From: Terriglobia bacterium | GTDB taxonomy: Bacteria > Acidobacteriota > Terriglobia > Bryobacterales > Bryobacteraceae | Length of the DNA stretch: 64,000 nucleotides | Assembly (NCBI GenBank): GCA_020073345.1 | Contig: JAIQFI010000019.1 | Location: 33,676-97,675, forward strand | Direction: 5' to 3' | Shown: positions 35,854 through 44,036 of the stretch, one piece after another | Layout: the number at the start of each line of letters is the position of its first letter | Numbering within the stretch: the first letter of the stretch is position 1 | The notes under the pieces: model-generated | The model's input: the letters and a program-made list of their open reading frames with translations, nothing else | The model's database searches: none | Told to the model about the DNA's origin: nothing | Translations under genes and position numbers: made by a program

Positions 35854-36279
35854 TTAACTTTCTAATTTCGCGTCCAGCGTGATGTTGGTGTTGTACAGCT
35901 TTGACACCGGACAGCCCGATTTCGCTCCCGCGGTCGCCTTATCGAATGCCTCCCGGGTCGCGCCGGGCACTTTGGCCTTCAGCTCCAGATGACTTTCGGT
36001 GATGGCGAACCCGCCGTCCTTTTGCTCCAACGTGATGGTACAAGTGGTCTCGAGACTCTCGGCCTTAAACCCCGCCTGCGCGAGCTGATTCGAGAGCGCC
36101 ATGGTGAAGCAGCCCGCATGCGCCGCGGCCAGCAATTCTTCCGGATTGGTTCCCTTCCCCTGCTCGAAGCGGCTGTGGAATGAGTAAGGCGTATGCGACA
36201 ATGTGCCGCTCGCCATCGAGATCTCGCCTGAGCCGGTCTTCAGATCGCCCTGCCATTTTGCCTGTGCGGTTCGCTTCAT
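35854..36279 (-). CDS. osmC: OsmC-family peroxiredoxin-like protein
   Basis: 141 residues from the ATG at 36279, with GAGGAGA upstream; the open frame beyond is not used. The OsmC pattern is complete: Arg37, Glu47-Glu48 ([14 protein letters not shown]), peroxidatic Cys57 and resolving Cys123 (SGCPVSKLY). It would reduce organic hydroperoxides with thiols (lipoyl-type reductant in the OsmC branch). Its short 37-base gap to the divergent flavin-binding protein suggests shared regulatory sequence. Symbol by family resemblance. Confidence 0.88.
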   Translation of the reverse strand: MKRTAQAKWQGDLKTGSGEISMASGTLSHTPYSFHSRFEQGKGTNPEELLAAAHAGCFTMALSNQLAQAGFKAESLETTCTITLEQKDGGFAITESHLELKAKVPGATREAFDKATAGAKSGCPVSKLYNTNITLDAKLES

Positions 36280-36316
36280 GATGGTTCTCCTCACGTCTAT
36301 TGTCGCGGATATACTC

Positions 36317-36730
36317 ATGGCCATGACCCGCGCCGACCTGTTACCGTTTCTGCAAAAGCACCGCCTGGGAGTACAGTCGACGGTTTCTCCTTCAGGTGAT
36401 CCGCAGGCCGCCGTGGTCGGCATCGCCGTCACGCCCGAACTGGAGATTATCTTCGACACCCTCGACACAACTCGCAAATGCCGCAACCTCCGCGCCGATC
36501 CGAAAATCGCTTTCGTCATCGGGTGGGACGCCGAAATCACGGTGCAACTGGAAGGCATCGCCGATGAACCGACCGGCGCCGAGCGCGACCGGATTCTCGA
36601 AACCTATTTCGCCGCCTATCCCGAATGCCGCGACCATCTGGCGTGGAAAGGCATTACGCATTTCCGTGTCCGTCCAACCTGGATCCGCTATAGCGACTAC
36701 AATGCTCCAGGGGAGATCGTCGAGGTGTAG
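36317..36730 (+). CDS. Pyridoxamine 5'-phosphate oxidase-fold FMN-binding protein
   Basis: 137 residues from the ATG at 36317 (ATG 36323 also possible; ribosome binding site weak). The split-barrel flavin reductase/PPOX pattern is visible: FLQKHRLGVQSTVSPSGDPQ, then LEIIFDTLDTTRKCRNLRADPK and ITHFRVRPTWIRYSDYN near the end. Members reduce or bind FMN, F420 or haem; substrate not evident. It is divergent from osmC and ends 10 bases before the amidohydrolase. Confidence 0.8.
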   Translation: MAMTRADLLPFLQKHRLGVQSTVSPSGDPQAAVVGIAVTPELEIIFDTLDTTRKCRNLRADPKIAFVIGWDAEITVQLEGIADEPTGAERDRILETYFAAYPECRDHLAWKGITHFRVRPTWIRYSDYNAPGEIVEV

Positions 36731-36740
36731 AATCGTTCCC

Positions 36741-37739
36741 ATGTTGCTTCTTCGACGGCGCGAGTTTCTAGCAGGATTGGCCACTCTTGCAGGTGGTTCG
36801 ATCGCGAAAGGGGCGCCCACGCCCCATCGCATCGACGTCCACCATCATCTCTTTCCGCCCGCCTACCGCACTGCGATCGGTAACCGCGCAGCAGGCCAGC
36901 CGGCTTGGTCCCCGGCGCAATCCATCGAAGAAATGGATAAGGGCGGCATCGCGACCTCGGTCCTCTCGCTGAGTTCGCCGGGCGTCTGGTTCGGAGATGT
37001 TGAGGAGGGTCGCCGCCTGGCCCGGATTGTCAACGACTACGGAGCCATGACTGCCAAGGATCATCCCGGCCGCTTCGGCCTGTTTGCCGCGCTGCCTTTG
37101 CCGGATATCGATGGCAGCCTGCGTGAAATCGAGTACGCGCTCGACACGCTTAAAGCCGATGGCATCGGTCTGCTCACCAGCTACGGCGACCAATGGCTGG
37201 GAGACGCGGCCTTCGCGCCCGTCTGGACCGAGCTCAACCGGCGCAAGGCAGTCGTTTACACGCATCCGACCACGGCCGCCTGCTGCGGCAATCTGAAAAA
37301 CGAAGTCCCGGCGGTGATGATCGAGTGGGCCACCGACACCACTCGCACCGCCGCCAGCCTGCTGTTCAGCGGCACGGCCGCGCGCTATCCCGACATTCGC
37401 TGGATCCTGTCGCACGCCGGCGGGACCGTGCCCTTCCTGCTCAGCCGGTTCGTGTATCAGGAAGGGACCATGAAAGGTAAGGAGCGGGTCTTGCCGAAGG
37501 GCCTGATGTACGAACTGAAGAAGCTCTATTACGACACGGCTCAGGGCAACAGCCCGCCGGCTCTGGCGGCTTTACTGAAAGTCGCGCCGCCGTCGCAGAT
37601 TCTGTTCGGCACCGATTACCCGTTCCGCACCGCCGCTGAAGTGACCGGAGGCCTCATCGCGCAGCGCTTTCCCGCCAAGGACCTGCGTGCGATCGAGCGC
37701 GATAACGCGCTCAGGCTGCTGCCGGAACTACAGCGTTAG
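36741..37739 (+). CDS. Amidohydrolase 2 family protein (ACMS decarboxylase-like)
   Basis: 332 residues from the ATG at 36741; an open frame extends upstream but this start gives a TAT-like leader (LLLRRREFLAGLATLAGG). The metal motif is IDVHHHLFPP (about residues 31-40), with YTHPT, WILSHAGGTVPFL and LFGTDYPF supplying later ligands, as in the decarboxylase branch of amidohydrolase 2. Likely activity is a decarboxylase or hydrolase on an aromatic or similar acid. Its last 12 bases overlap the convergent DinB gene. Confidence 0.85.
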   Translation: MLLLRRREFLAGLATLAGGSIAKGAPTPHRIDVHHHLFPPAYRTAIGNRAAGQPAWSPAQSIEEMDKGGIATSVLSLSSPGVWFGDVEEGRRLARIVNDYGAMTAKDHPGRFGLFAALPLPDIDGSLREIEYALDTLKADGIGLLTSYGDQWLGDAAFAPVWTELNRRKAVVYTHPTTAACCGNLKNEVPAVMIEWATDTTRTAASLLFSGTAARYPDIRWILSHAGGTVPFLLSRFVYQEGTMKGKERVLPKGLMYELKKLYYDTAQGNSPPALAALLKVAPPSQILFGTDYPFRTAAEVTGGLIAQRFPAKDLRAIERDNALRLLPELQR

Positions 37740-38228
37740 TGGTTTATAAACAACCTCCTTCCCCGTGTCGGCGGTCGGGCCGTACACGCTGAACACCTCC
37801 CGGCCGAGCATCCTGAGCATTGCCATCTGCTGCCCGCGATGATGCGAAGTGTGTGCAATCCGCCGCACCATGATCCAGGCCCGGCTCCGCCGCACGTCGA
37901 AAAACGCCACCTCCTCCTCCCACCAGGCTTCGTCTTTTGTCCGCAAGGCGGCAAGACGTTTTGAGGAATCCTCTCTGTACTGCAAAACGAACCCAAGCCT
38001 AGTCTCCTCCGCCGGAAGCGGGGGAGCCCCCACATCAATCCCTAACATCCTGGAAAAGAAGGCATTTTCGCTCTGACATTGGTGTCGCATCTGTTCCAGC
38101 ACACTGAGGCCGCGGGTATCGGTCGGATGCGGCCGGACCGGTAGATCCTCGTCGCGGAACATGCTCCACACGCCCATCACTTTGAGCCGTTCGGTTTCAT
38201 AAGTGTCCACCAGGAACGAATAGCGCAT
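37728..38228 (-). CDS. DinB/YfiT-family putative metal-dependent protein
   Basis: 166 residues from the ATG at 38228; the frame is open to 38291, so a start 21 residues earlier is possible and neither has a good ribosome binding site. The DinB four-helix bundle pattern is seen with three histidines that should bind metal: His49 (EQMRHQCQSEN), His126 and His130 (AHTSHHRGQQ). Some family members are thiol-dependent S-transferases (bacillithiol or mycothiol types). Substrate unknown. Confidence 0.78.
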   Translation of the reverse strand: MRYSFLVDTYETERLKVMGVWSMFRDEDLPVRPHPTDTRGLSVLEQMRHQCQSENAFFSRMLGIDVGAPPLPAEETRLGFVLQYREDSSKRLAALRTKDEAWWEEEVAFFDVRRSRAWIMVRRIAHTSHHRGQQMAMLRMLGREVFSVYGPTADTGKEVVYKPLTL

Positions 38229-38329
38229 ATGGAAATACAATAGACCATGGAACCCCATGCACACTTGGGATACTGACCGAGCTTCCGCCATCGTCCAGGA
38301 GTTGCAGCAACTTTCAGGCGCGAAGCGGC

Positions 38330-39043
38330 TTACCTAGCTTGACCGGCTACCTTAGCGGCAGCTTTGGTGAGGATCAAAATGTGCTGCCGCGGCAGCGTCT
38401 CGATCACCGGCTGCAAAACGAACCCTACCGCTTCGAGCTCGGCCTTCACCTGCCCGACCGTCATCTTGTGCTCGGCGATGATCGGGACGTTGGGATCCTC
38501 GGCACGGTACTCGAGCAGGACTAATCTTCCGTCGGGCTTGAGCGTTTCGCGGATCTTCCGCAGCATCTGTTGCGGCTGCGAGAACTCGTGATAGACGTCG
38601 ACTAAAATCACCAGGTCCATCGTATTCGCGGGGAGCCTGGGATCGGCGACGTCACCCAGCACAGTCACCACGTTGTTGATCTTGGCCTTCGCGGCGTTCT
38701 CGCGCAGTTTAGCGAGCATCTCGGGCTGCAGGTCGTTGGCGTACACCTTGCCCGAGGGACCCACGCGCTTGGCCATGCGCAGGCTCATGTATCCGACGCC
38801 CGCGCCGATGTCGGCCACCACCATGCCGGGCTTGAGGTTCAGTGCGTCCAAGGCCTTTTCGGGCTGCTCCTCAGATTCGCGCTCGGGCCGGACCAGCCAG
38901 TCCGCGCCATTCATGCCCATGACGCCGGCGATTTTGCGCCCGGTAACGGGATGCGTGCCAGGAGTTTGGAAGGCGTCCGCCTGCCAAAGCAACAACGCCG
39001 CCAGAGCATAGACCGCGCGTCTCGTTATTGCAGAGGCCGTCAT
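38330..39043 (-). CDS. Class I SAM-dependent methyltransferase with signal peptide
   Basis: 237 residues. The N-terminus (AVYALAALLLWQADAFQ) looks like an export signal, and is followed by a conserved GMNGADWLVRPERESEEQP segment. The methyltransferase fold shows VADIGAGVGYMSLRMA (SAM-binding motif I), LQPEMLAKLRENA, DLVILVDVYHEF and GRLVLLEY. A signal peptide on an enzyme that needs cytosolic SAM is odd; either the start is wrong, the protein stays membrane-bound in the cytosol, or SAM reaches the periplasm. Its start overlaps the stop of the thioredoxin-like gene (4 bases). Confidence 0.85.
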   Translation of the reverse strand: MTASAITRRAVYALAALLLWQADAFQTPGTHPVTGRKIAGVMGMNGADWLVRPERESEEQPEKALDALNLKPGMVVADIGAGVGYMSLRMAKRVGPSGKVYANDLQPEMLAKLRENAAKAKINNVVTVLGDVADPRLPANTMDLVILVDVYHEFSQPQQMLRKIRETLKPDGRLVLLEYRAEDPNVPIIAEHKMTVGQVKAELEAVGFVLQPVIETLPRQHILILTKAAAKVAGQAR

Positions 39044-39948
39044 CGTAGGGCCCGTTCAATCTGCACGGTCAGTTCCCGCTCGGTGGCCGCGCCCGGATGA
39101 AACCAACTTACGATCCCCCGACGATCCACCATCACCAGGGTCGGCGTGGAGCTCGCGCCATATCGGACGAAATTCGCATTGCTCAAAGGCGCCGCCATAT
39201 TGGCGAGCGGCGCATAGTACTGGCGGCGGATCTGCTCGATATACGGCTTTTCGACTTCGGGTGTCGCATCGTTGCCATTCGCCACGTAGCCGTAGTATCT
39301 GGTCGGGCCGATCAGGGCCAGTCCTTGCGGGCCGTACTTCTTCATCAGCCCGGCGATGATGGGAACCGAGGCCTTGCAGTCCGGGCACCAATGCGCCCAG
39401 AAGAAGAGCAGCACGGCTTTCCCGCGCAGGCTGGCGATGGACGGAGGCTTGGGGCCGAACCACACCGCGGCTTCCAGTGCGGGCGCTGGCTTGCCTTCCA
39501 GGCTCAACAGGTTGATATTCTTCTGGACTCGCTCTTGGATTGACGTCCCGGTGTAGGTTTTCAGCTCTTCGCGCAGGAACAGCACGGCCTCGGCGGTTTC
39601 TCCTTGGGCGGCCATCACTTGCGCTTGCGCCTCGATTGCCGCCCCGATCGCGATCAGCCACTGGGCGTGATCGACCCGTGGCCCGCGCAGATTGGGCAGG
39701 ATCATTTGGCGGGATTGGTCGGCGTACGCGGCGGCGCGGTCCAGATTCTTAGCGGCGAGGGCTCCCCGCGCCTGCCACGCGATGGCGGTAGCCAGTTCCG
39801 GAGTGGCTCCGCGCGACTGGCGATAAGCCTGAACCTGACGGTCAGCGTCCGCGAAGTCGTTCCGGGCGATAGCGGCGCGCACATCCTCGACGATTCCGGC
39901 CAAAGCACTGGAGGTCAGCAGTAAAGCGGCGGCAAATGCGAGCCTCAT
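39040..39948 (-). CDS. Exported TlpA/ResA-like thiol-disulfide protein
   Basis: 302 residues: signal peptide (AFAAALLLTSSALA), a helical N-terminal domain (about 20-150) without clear motif, then a thioredoxin-fold domain with WCPDC (187-191) and a cis-proline in SSTPTLVMVD near residue 270. The WCxxC cysteines fit a periplasmic disulfide reductase, perhaps in cytochrome c maturation given the many cytochromes here. It overlaps the methyltransferase by 4 bases. A TATAAT on the minus strand just upstream (39956-39961) may be its -10. Confidence 0.85.
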   Translation of the reverse strand: MRLAFAAALLLTSSALAGIVEDVRAAIARNDFADADRQVQAYRQSRGATPELATAIAWQARGALAAKNLDRAAAYADQSRQMILPNLRGPRVDHAQWLIAIGAAIEAQAQVMAAQGETAEAVLFLREELKTYTGTSIQERVQKNINLLSLEGKPAPALEAAVWFGPKPPSIASLRGKAVLLFFWAHWCPDCKASVPIIAGLMKKYGPQGLALIGPTRYYGYVANGNDATPEVEKPYIEQIRRQYYAPLANMAAPLSNANFVRYGASSTPTLVMVDRRGIVSWFHPGAATERELTVQIERALR

Positions 39949-39980
39949 CTCAGAATTATACCCCCCACCCCCGGGCCGGT

Positions 39981-40010
39981 TTGACAGGCTGAACGGGAAT
40001 TCGCTAAGCT
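39981..40010 (+). promoter_or_regulatory. Promoter of rplM-rpsI
   Basis: A perfect TTGACA (39981-39986), an 18-base spacer and TAAGCT (40005-40010), about 40 bases before the rplM ATG at 40050. AGGAGAAGG stands before the start. The -35 lies in the 101-base divergent gap. Confidence 0.6.
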
Positions 40011-40049
40011 CAATAAGGTTCTAGAACTCGCAGGAGAAGGTCTGTCTTC

Positions 40050-40478
40050 ATGAAAACCGCAATTCCATCGCTCGAAAGCCTCGATCGGCAATGGCACCTG
40101 ATCGATGCCGAAGATGCGGTGCTGGGCAGGATCGCCAGTAAGGCGGCAAAGATCCTGATGGGCAAGCACAAGCCCACGTATACTCCGTTCCTGGATACCG
40201 GCGACCACGTGATCGTGGTGAACGCGGCCAAGGTACGGCTGACTGGAAACAAGGAAGAACAGAAACTCTATCGCCGGCACTCGGGATATCCGGGCGGCTT
40301 AACCGAAACTTCAGCGCGCAAGGTGCGAGCGGCGCGTCCCACGCGGATGGTGGAAGAAGCAGTGCAGGGCATGCTCCCGAAGAGCAAGCTGGGGAAGCAA
40401 ATGTACCGCAAGCTGCAAGTCTACGCCGGTCCGACGCATCCGCACCAGGCCCAGAAGCCGGTCCCACTGGCGTCGTAA
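40050..40478 (+). CDS. rplM: Ribosomal protein uL13
   Basis: 142 residues, the normal length. Conserved uL13 sequence is present: LDRQWHLIDAEDAVLGRIAS at the N-terminus, GKHKPTYTPFLDTGDHV, and VEEAVQGMLPKSKLGKQM followed by KLQVYAGPTHPHQAQKP. A 50S subunit assembly protein, cotranscribed with rpsI as in most bacteria, 15 bases apart. Confidence 0.98.
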   Translation: MKTAIPSLESLDRQWHLIDAEDAVLGRIASKAAKILMGKHKPTYTPFLDTGDHVIVVNAAKVRLTGNKEEQKLYRRHSGYPGGLTETSARKVRAARPTRMVEEAVQGMLPKSKLGKQMYRKLQVYAGPTHPHQAQKPVPLAS

Positions 40479-40493
40479 GGAGATCTGACGAAA

Positions 40494-40886
40494 TTGGCTT
40501 TTGTACAACATGTCGGAACGGGCCGCCGCAAGAGAGCGGTGGCCAGGGTATTCTTGCGGGACGGGAAAGGCGAGATCACGGTCAACAGCCGTGCCTTCGA
40601 TCACTACTTCCCGAGCGAGGCGGCGCGCGCGATCGTGCGGCAGCCTCTTCTGGCCACGGAAACGGCCGATAAGTTCGATATTTGGATCACCACAGCAGGC
40701 GGCGGCCCCAACGGGCAAGCCGGTGCCGCCAAGCTGGGTATCGCTCGCGCACTGATCGAGTTCAACTCGGAACTGCGCGGGAAACTGAAAGAGCTGGGCA
40801 TGCTCACGCGCGACGCGCGCCAGCATGAACGCAAGAAGTACGGGCAGAAAGGCGCCCGCAAGCGATTCCAGTTCTCGAAGCGTTAG
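40494..40886 (+). CDS. rpsI: Ribosomal protein uS9
   Basis: 130 residues from a TTG at 40494 with AAGGAG (40478-40483) ten bases upstream. uS9 features: [39 protein letters not shown] and the basic tail [16 protein letters not shown], whose last residues reach tRNA in the P site. Part of the canonical L13-S9 operon. The TTG start is unusual but supported by the ribosome binding site and by the family N-terminus. Confidence 0.97.
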   Translation: MAFVQHVGTGRRKRAVARVFLRDGKGEITVNSRAFDHYFPSEAARAIVRQPLLATETADKFDIWITTAGGGPNGQAGAAKLGIARALIEFNSELRGKLKELGMLTRDARQHERKKYGQKGARKRFQFSKR

Positions 40887-41028
40887 CCGCATGATCTTCG
40901 CCAGCGAACACCAGTTCTATGGGTGTTTACTCGCGTTCATTCGCGGCCGGTAGTTTGGTTCAGCAGCCCCGGGCCGCAAATCCCGCTTTGGACCGTGGGT
41001 CCGGGTTCGTAAATAGGCAGGAGGAATT

Positions 41029-41928
41029 TTGCCGTCCATTAGCATGAAGGAATTGCTCGAAGCAGGCGTTCATTTCGGGCACCAGACCAAGCGCTGGAAT
41101 CCAAAGATGAAGGAATACATCTTTGGCGAACGCAATGGCATTTACATCGTTGATCTGCAGAAGACCCTGAAACTGTTCAAGGACGCCATGCGGTACGTGG
41201 GCGAAATGGCGGCGCAAGGCAAGATCGTTCTCTTCGTGGGCACCAAACGCCAAGCGCAGGAAGCCGTCTCCGAGGAAGCTCTCCGCTGCTCCCAGTTCTA
41301 CGTGAACCAGCGCTGGCTGGGCGGACTGCTCACCAACATGACCACCGTGCAGAAATCTATCAAGCGCTTGAAGGAACTGGACACGATGGCCACCGAAGGC
41401 GATTGGGGTGGGCGCGCCAAGAAGGAAATCGTGCGCATGGAGCGCGAGCGCAAGCACCTGAACCAGAACCTGGCCGGCATCAAAGACATGAACGGCCTGC
41501 CGGATCTGCTGTTCGTGATCGACTCGAACAAAGAGGCGATTGCGGTGGAAGAAGCCCGCAAGCTGGGCATTCCGGTGGTGGCCGTGGTGGATACCAATTG
41601 CGATCCGGACAAAGTGGATTACGTGATCCCCGGCAACGACGATGCGCTGCGCGCCATCCGGCTGTTCACCAACAAGATCGCGGAGGCGGTGATCGAAGGG
41701 CGGCAACTGGCCAGCGAGCAGGATTTCGTTCCCGAAAAGATCGTTCCTAGCGGAGATGAAACTCCGGCGGAAGAGATGCCGGAGTATTCCGAGTACGTCG
41801 ATCCCAAGTACGCTGAGCAGCTCATGTCGGAGAGCATGCCGGACGAGGATCTGCCGTCCACTTCGCTGCCGCGCAAGGGTCCGGGCTCGGAAGCCGTGGC
41901 CGACGAAGCGTCCAGCGGAAATCCGTAG
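41029..41928 (+). CDS. rpsB: Ribosomal protein uS2
   Basis: 299 residues from a TTG at 41029 with AGGAGGA just before it. The uS2 body is clear: [44 protein letters not shown] and [29 protein letters not shown]. After about residue 230 there is an acidic, Glu/Pro/Ser-rich tail of around 65 residues absent from the shorter E. coli protein. It starts the rpsB-tsf-pyrH-frr cluster. Confidence 0.97.
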   Translation: MPSISMKELLEAGVHFGHQTKRWNPKMKEYIFGERNGIYIVDLQKTLKLFKDAMRYVGEMAAQGKIVLFVGTKRQAQEAVSEEALRCSQFYVNQRWLGGLLTNMTTVQKSIKRLKELDTMATEGDWGGRAKKEIVRMERERKHLNQNLAGIKDMNGLPDLLFVIDSNKEAIAVEEARKLGIPVVAVVDTNCDPDKVDYVIPGNDDALRAIRLFTNKIAEAVIEGRQLASEQDFVPEKIVPSGDETPAEEMPEYSEYVDPKYAEQLMSESMPDEDLPSTSLPRKGPGSEAVADEASSGNP

Positions 41929-42042
41929 GGCTTTGCAGCCCGGCATGGCGCCTCCGGCGCAAGAAGCGCATGGTCTGCGCGTCGCCGGGCATCTTACGGG
42001 CAAAATCTGCGGGCAAAAGAGGATCTGTAACACAGAGGAACC

Positions 42043-42666
42043 ATGGAGATCAGTGCACAGTTAGTGAAGCAGCTCCGCGATCGAACCGGAGCCGGGATGA
42101 TGGAATGCAAAGCCGCGCTGGTGGAGGCCAAGGGCGACCTGGGCGAAGCCGAGGTAGTGCTGCGCAAGAAAGGGATCGCCTCCGCGGCCAAGAAATCCGC
42201 GCGCTCCACCAAGCAGGGCGTGATCGCCAGCTACATCCACCCCGGAGCCCAGTTAGGCGTGCTGATCGAAGTCAACTGCGAGTCGGACTTCGTCGCGCGC
42301 ACCGACGATTTTCAAGAGTTGGTCCACGATCTGGCCATGCAGGTGGCCGCGGCCGATCCGCAATTTATCCGTAAAGAGGACGTCACCCAGGCGGCGCTCG
42401 ACAAAGAAAAGGACATCCAGCGCGGCCGGGCGCTCGGCGAGGGCAAGCCCGAGAAGATGGTAGAAAAGATCGTCGAGGGCCGCATGAACAAGTACTACGA
42501 AGAGGTGTGCCTGTACGAGCAGCCCTTCATCAAGGAAAACACCGTTTCCGTCGCCGATGTGATCAAGTCCAAGATCGCCAAGCTCGGCGAGAATATCTCC
42601 GTGTCGCGCTTCGTGCGGTTCAAAGTTGGGGATACCGCGGCTGCCGAAACGCCCGCGGCCGAGTAG
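42043..42666 (+). CDS. tsf: Elongation factor Ts
   Basis: 207 residues, shorter than the E. coli protein and close to the compact Thermus type. Conserved segments: RDRTGAGMMECKAALVEA near the N-terminus, KSARSTKQGVIASYIHPGAQLG, IEVNCESDFVAR and, near the end, YEEVCLYEQPFIKE. It recycles EF-Tu by displacing GDP. The gap to rpsB is 114 bases, longer than usual within this cluster; it contains a GGGCTTTGCAGCCC hairpin. Confidence 0.97.
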   Translation: MEISAQLVKQLRDRTGAGMMECKAALVEAKGDLGEAEVVLRKKGIASAAKKSARSTKQGVIASYIHPGAQLGVLIEVNCESDFVARTDDFQELVHDLAMQVAAADPQFIRKEDVTQAALDKEKDIQRGRALGEGKPEKMVEKIVEGRMNKYYEEVCLYEQPFIKENTVSVADVIKSKIAKLGENISVSRFVRFKVGDTAAAETPAAE

Positions 42667-42669
42667 CTT

Positions 42670-43377
42670 GTGCCTCGCTACGGCCGCATCCTTCTGAAGT
42701 TGAGCGGTGAGGTCCTGGCCGGGGACGCCTCCTTTGGCGTCGACCCGGAGCGCGTGAAGGCCCTCGCCGCCGAAGTTGCGGAGGTGGCCCAGTCGGGCGT
42801 TCAGATCGGTCTGGTGGTGGGCGGCGGGAACTTTTTCCGCGGAGTGGCGGCAGCCGCGCAGAAGATGGAGCGCGTGACCGCCGATCACATGGGGATGCTG
42901 GCCACAGTGATCAATGCGCTGGCGCTGCAGGACGCGCTGGAGAAAGCCGGCACTCCCACTCGCGTGATGACCGCCATCCAGATGCACTCGGTGGCCGAGC
43001 CCTACATCCGGCGCCGGGCGATCCGGCACCTGGAGAAGGGACGGCTGGTGATTTTCGCGGCGGGCACCTCGAACCCGTATTTTTCGACGGATACGGCCGC
43101 AACTCTGCGGGGGCTCGAAATTCATGCCGAGGTAGTGGCAAAAGCGACGCGCGTCGACGGCGTCTACGATAAGGACCCTTTGAAGCACGCGGATGCCGTG
43201 CGTTTCCCTGAAATCGGCTTTTCCGACGTTCTGTCGCGCAACCTGCGGGTGCTGGACGCCTCGGCGGTGGCCATGTGCCGCGACAACCATATGCCGATTG
43301 TGGTTTTCAATTTGAACGTCCGGGGCAATATAATGCGTATGGCGATGGGAGAACTCATCGGCACGCTCATTCACTAA
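42670..43377 (+). CDS. pyrH: UMP kinase
   Basis: 235 residues from a GTG at 42670, three bases after tsf stops. An amino-acid-kinase fold: [13 protein letters not shown] (phosphate-binding), [28 protein letters not shown], and [14 protein letters not shown] near the C-terminal half, with [13 protein letters not shown]. It phosphorylates UMP to UDP with ATP, hexameric and GTP-regulated in known bacteria. Position between tsf and frr is canonical. Confidence 0.96.
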   Translation: MPRYGRILLKLSGEVLAGDASFGVDPERVKALAAEVAEVAQSGVQIGLVVGGGNFFRGVAAAAQKMERVTADHMGMLATVINALALQDALEKAGTPTRVMTAIQMHSVAEPYIRRRAIRHLEKGRLVIFAAGTSNPYFSTDTAATLRGLEIHAEVVAKATRVDGVYDKDPLKHADAVRFPEIGFSDVLSRNLRVLDASAVAMCRDNHMPIVVFNLNVRGNIMRMAMGELIGTLIH

Positions 43378-43382
43378 ATCTT

Positions 43383-43985
43383 ATGCCTGAACACCCTGCC
43401 GCCCCGGCGGCCCACAATTTCAAGAACGTCAAGGACGTGGAACTCAGCGCCAAGACGCGCATGGATAAATCCATCGGCGATATGCAGCACACCATCGCCG
43501 GCATCCGGACCGGGCGCGCCTCTGTGACGATTTTCGACAACCTGCGGGTGGACTATTACGGCTCACCGACACCGCTCAACCAGGTGGCCAACCTGCACGT
43601 GCCCGAGCCTACGCTGATCACCATCACGCCCTGGGATGTGTCGCAGATCGGCGCCATCGAGAAAGCCATCCGGGTTTCCGACCTGGGCTTGAATCCGGCC
43701 AACGACGGCAAGATGATTCGGGTGCCCATTCCTCCCCTAACAGAGGAACGACGGAAGGAAATCGTCAAGCGGCTGCATCACGTGGCCGAGGAGCATCGAG
43801 TGGCGCTGCGCAACGTGCGCCGTGACGCCAACGAGCATTTGAAGAAGCTGCTCAAGGACAAAGCCATCAGCGAGGACGAGGAGCGCCGGGCGCTGGAGGA
43901 GACTCAGAAGATGACCGACGCCTACATCGCCAAAGTGGACGCGGCGTCCAAGGCCAAAGAGAAAGAGATACTGGAATTGAAGTAG
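43383..43985 (+). CDS. frr: Ribosome recycling factor
   Basis: 200 residues from the ATG at 43383, six bases after pyrH stops. RRF sequence is clear: KTRMDKSIGDMQHTIAGIRTGRAS, YYGSPTPLNQVANL, ISEDEERRALEETQKMTDAYI and the C-terminal KEKEILEL. The first 12 residues (PEHPAAPAAHNF) are an extension over the usual form. With EF-G it splits post-termination ribosomes. A CCCCC...GGGGG hairpin (43990-44013) follows and may stop transcription, although no T tract is visible. Confidence 0.97.
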   Translation: MPEHPAAPAAHNFKNVKDVELSAKTRMDKSIGDMQHTIAGIRTGRASVTIFDNLRVDYYGSPTPLNQVANLHVPEPTLITITPWDVSQIGAIEKAIRVSDLGLNPANDGKMIRVPIPPLTEERRKEIVKRLHHVAEEHRVALRNVRRDANEHLKKLLKDKAISEDEERRALEETQKMTDAYIAKVDAASKAKEKEILELK

Positions 43986-43989
43986 TGTT

Positions 43990-44013
43990 CCCCCACCCAT
44001 ACGGGCGAGGGGG
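43990..44013 (+). other. GC hairpin after frr
   Basis: CCCCC (43990-43994) can pair with GGGGG (44009-44013), with CCC/GGG inside, around ATAC. No T-run follows, so it is at best a rho-dependent or weak terminator; it may only be an intergenic palindrome. Confidence 0.3.
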
Positions 44014-44036
44014 AGCGGCCTTGATACCCTGGATAC

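Noticed and set aside
40988..41015. Promoter of rpsB (TTGGAC with TAAATA)
   Set aside because: It would place the transcript start inside or at the ribosome binding site; too close to the TTG start to be convincing.
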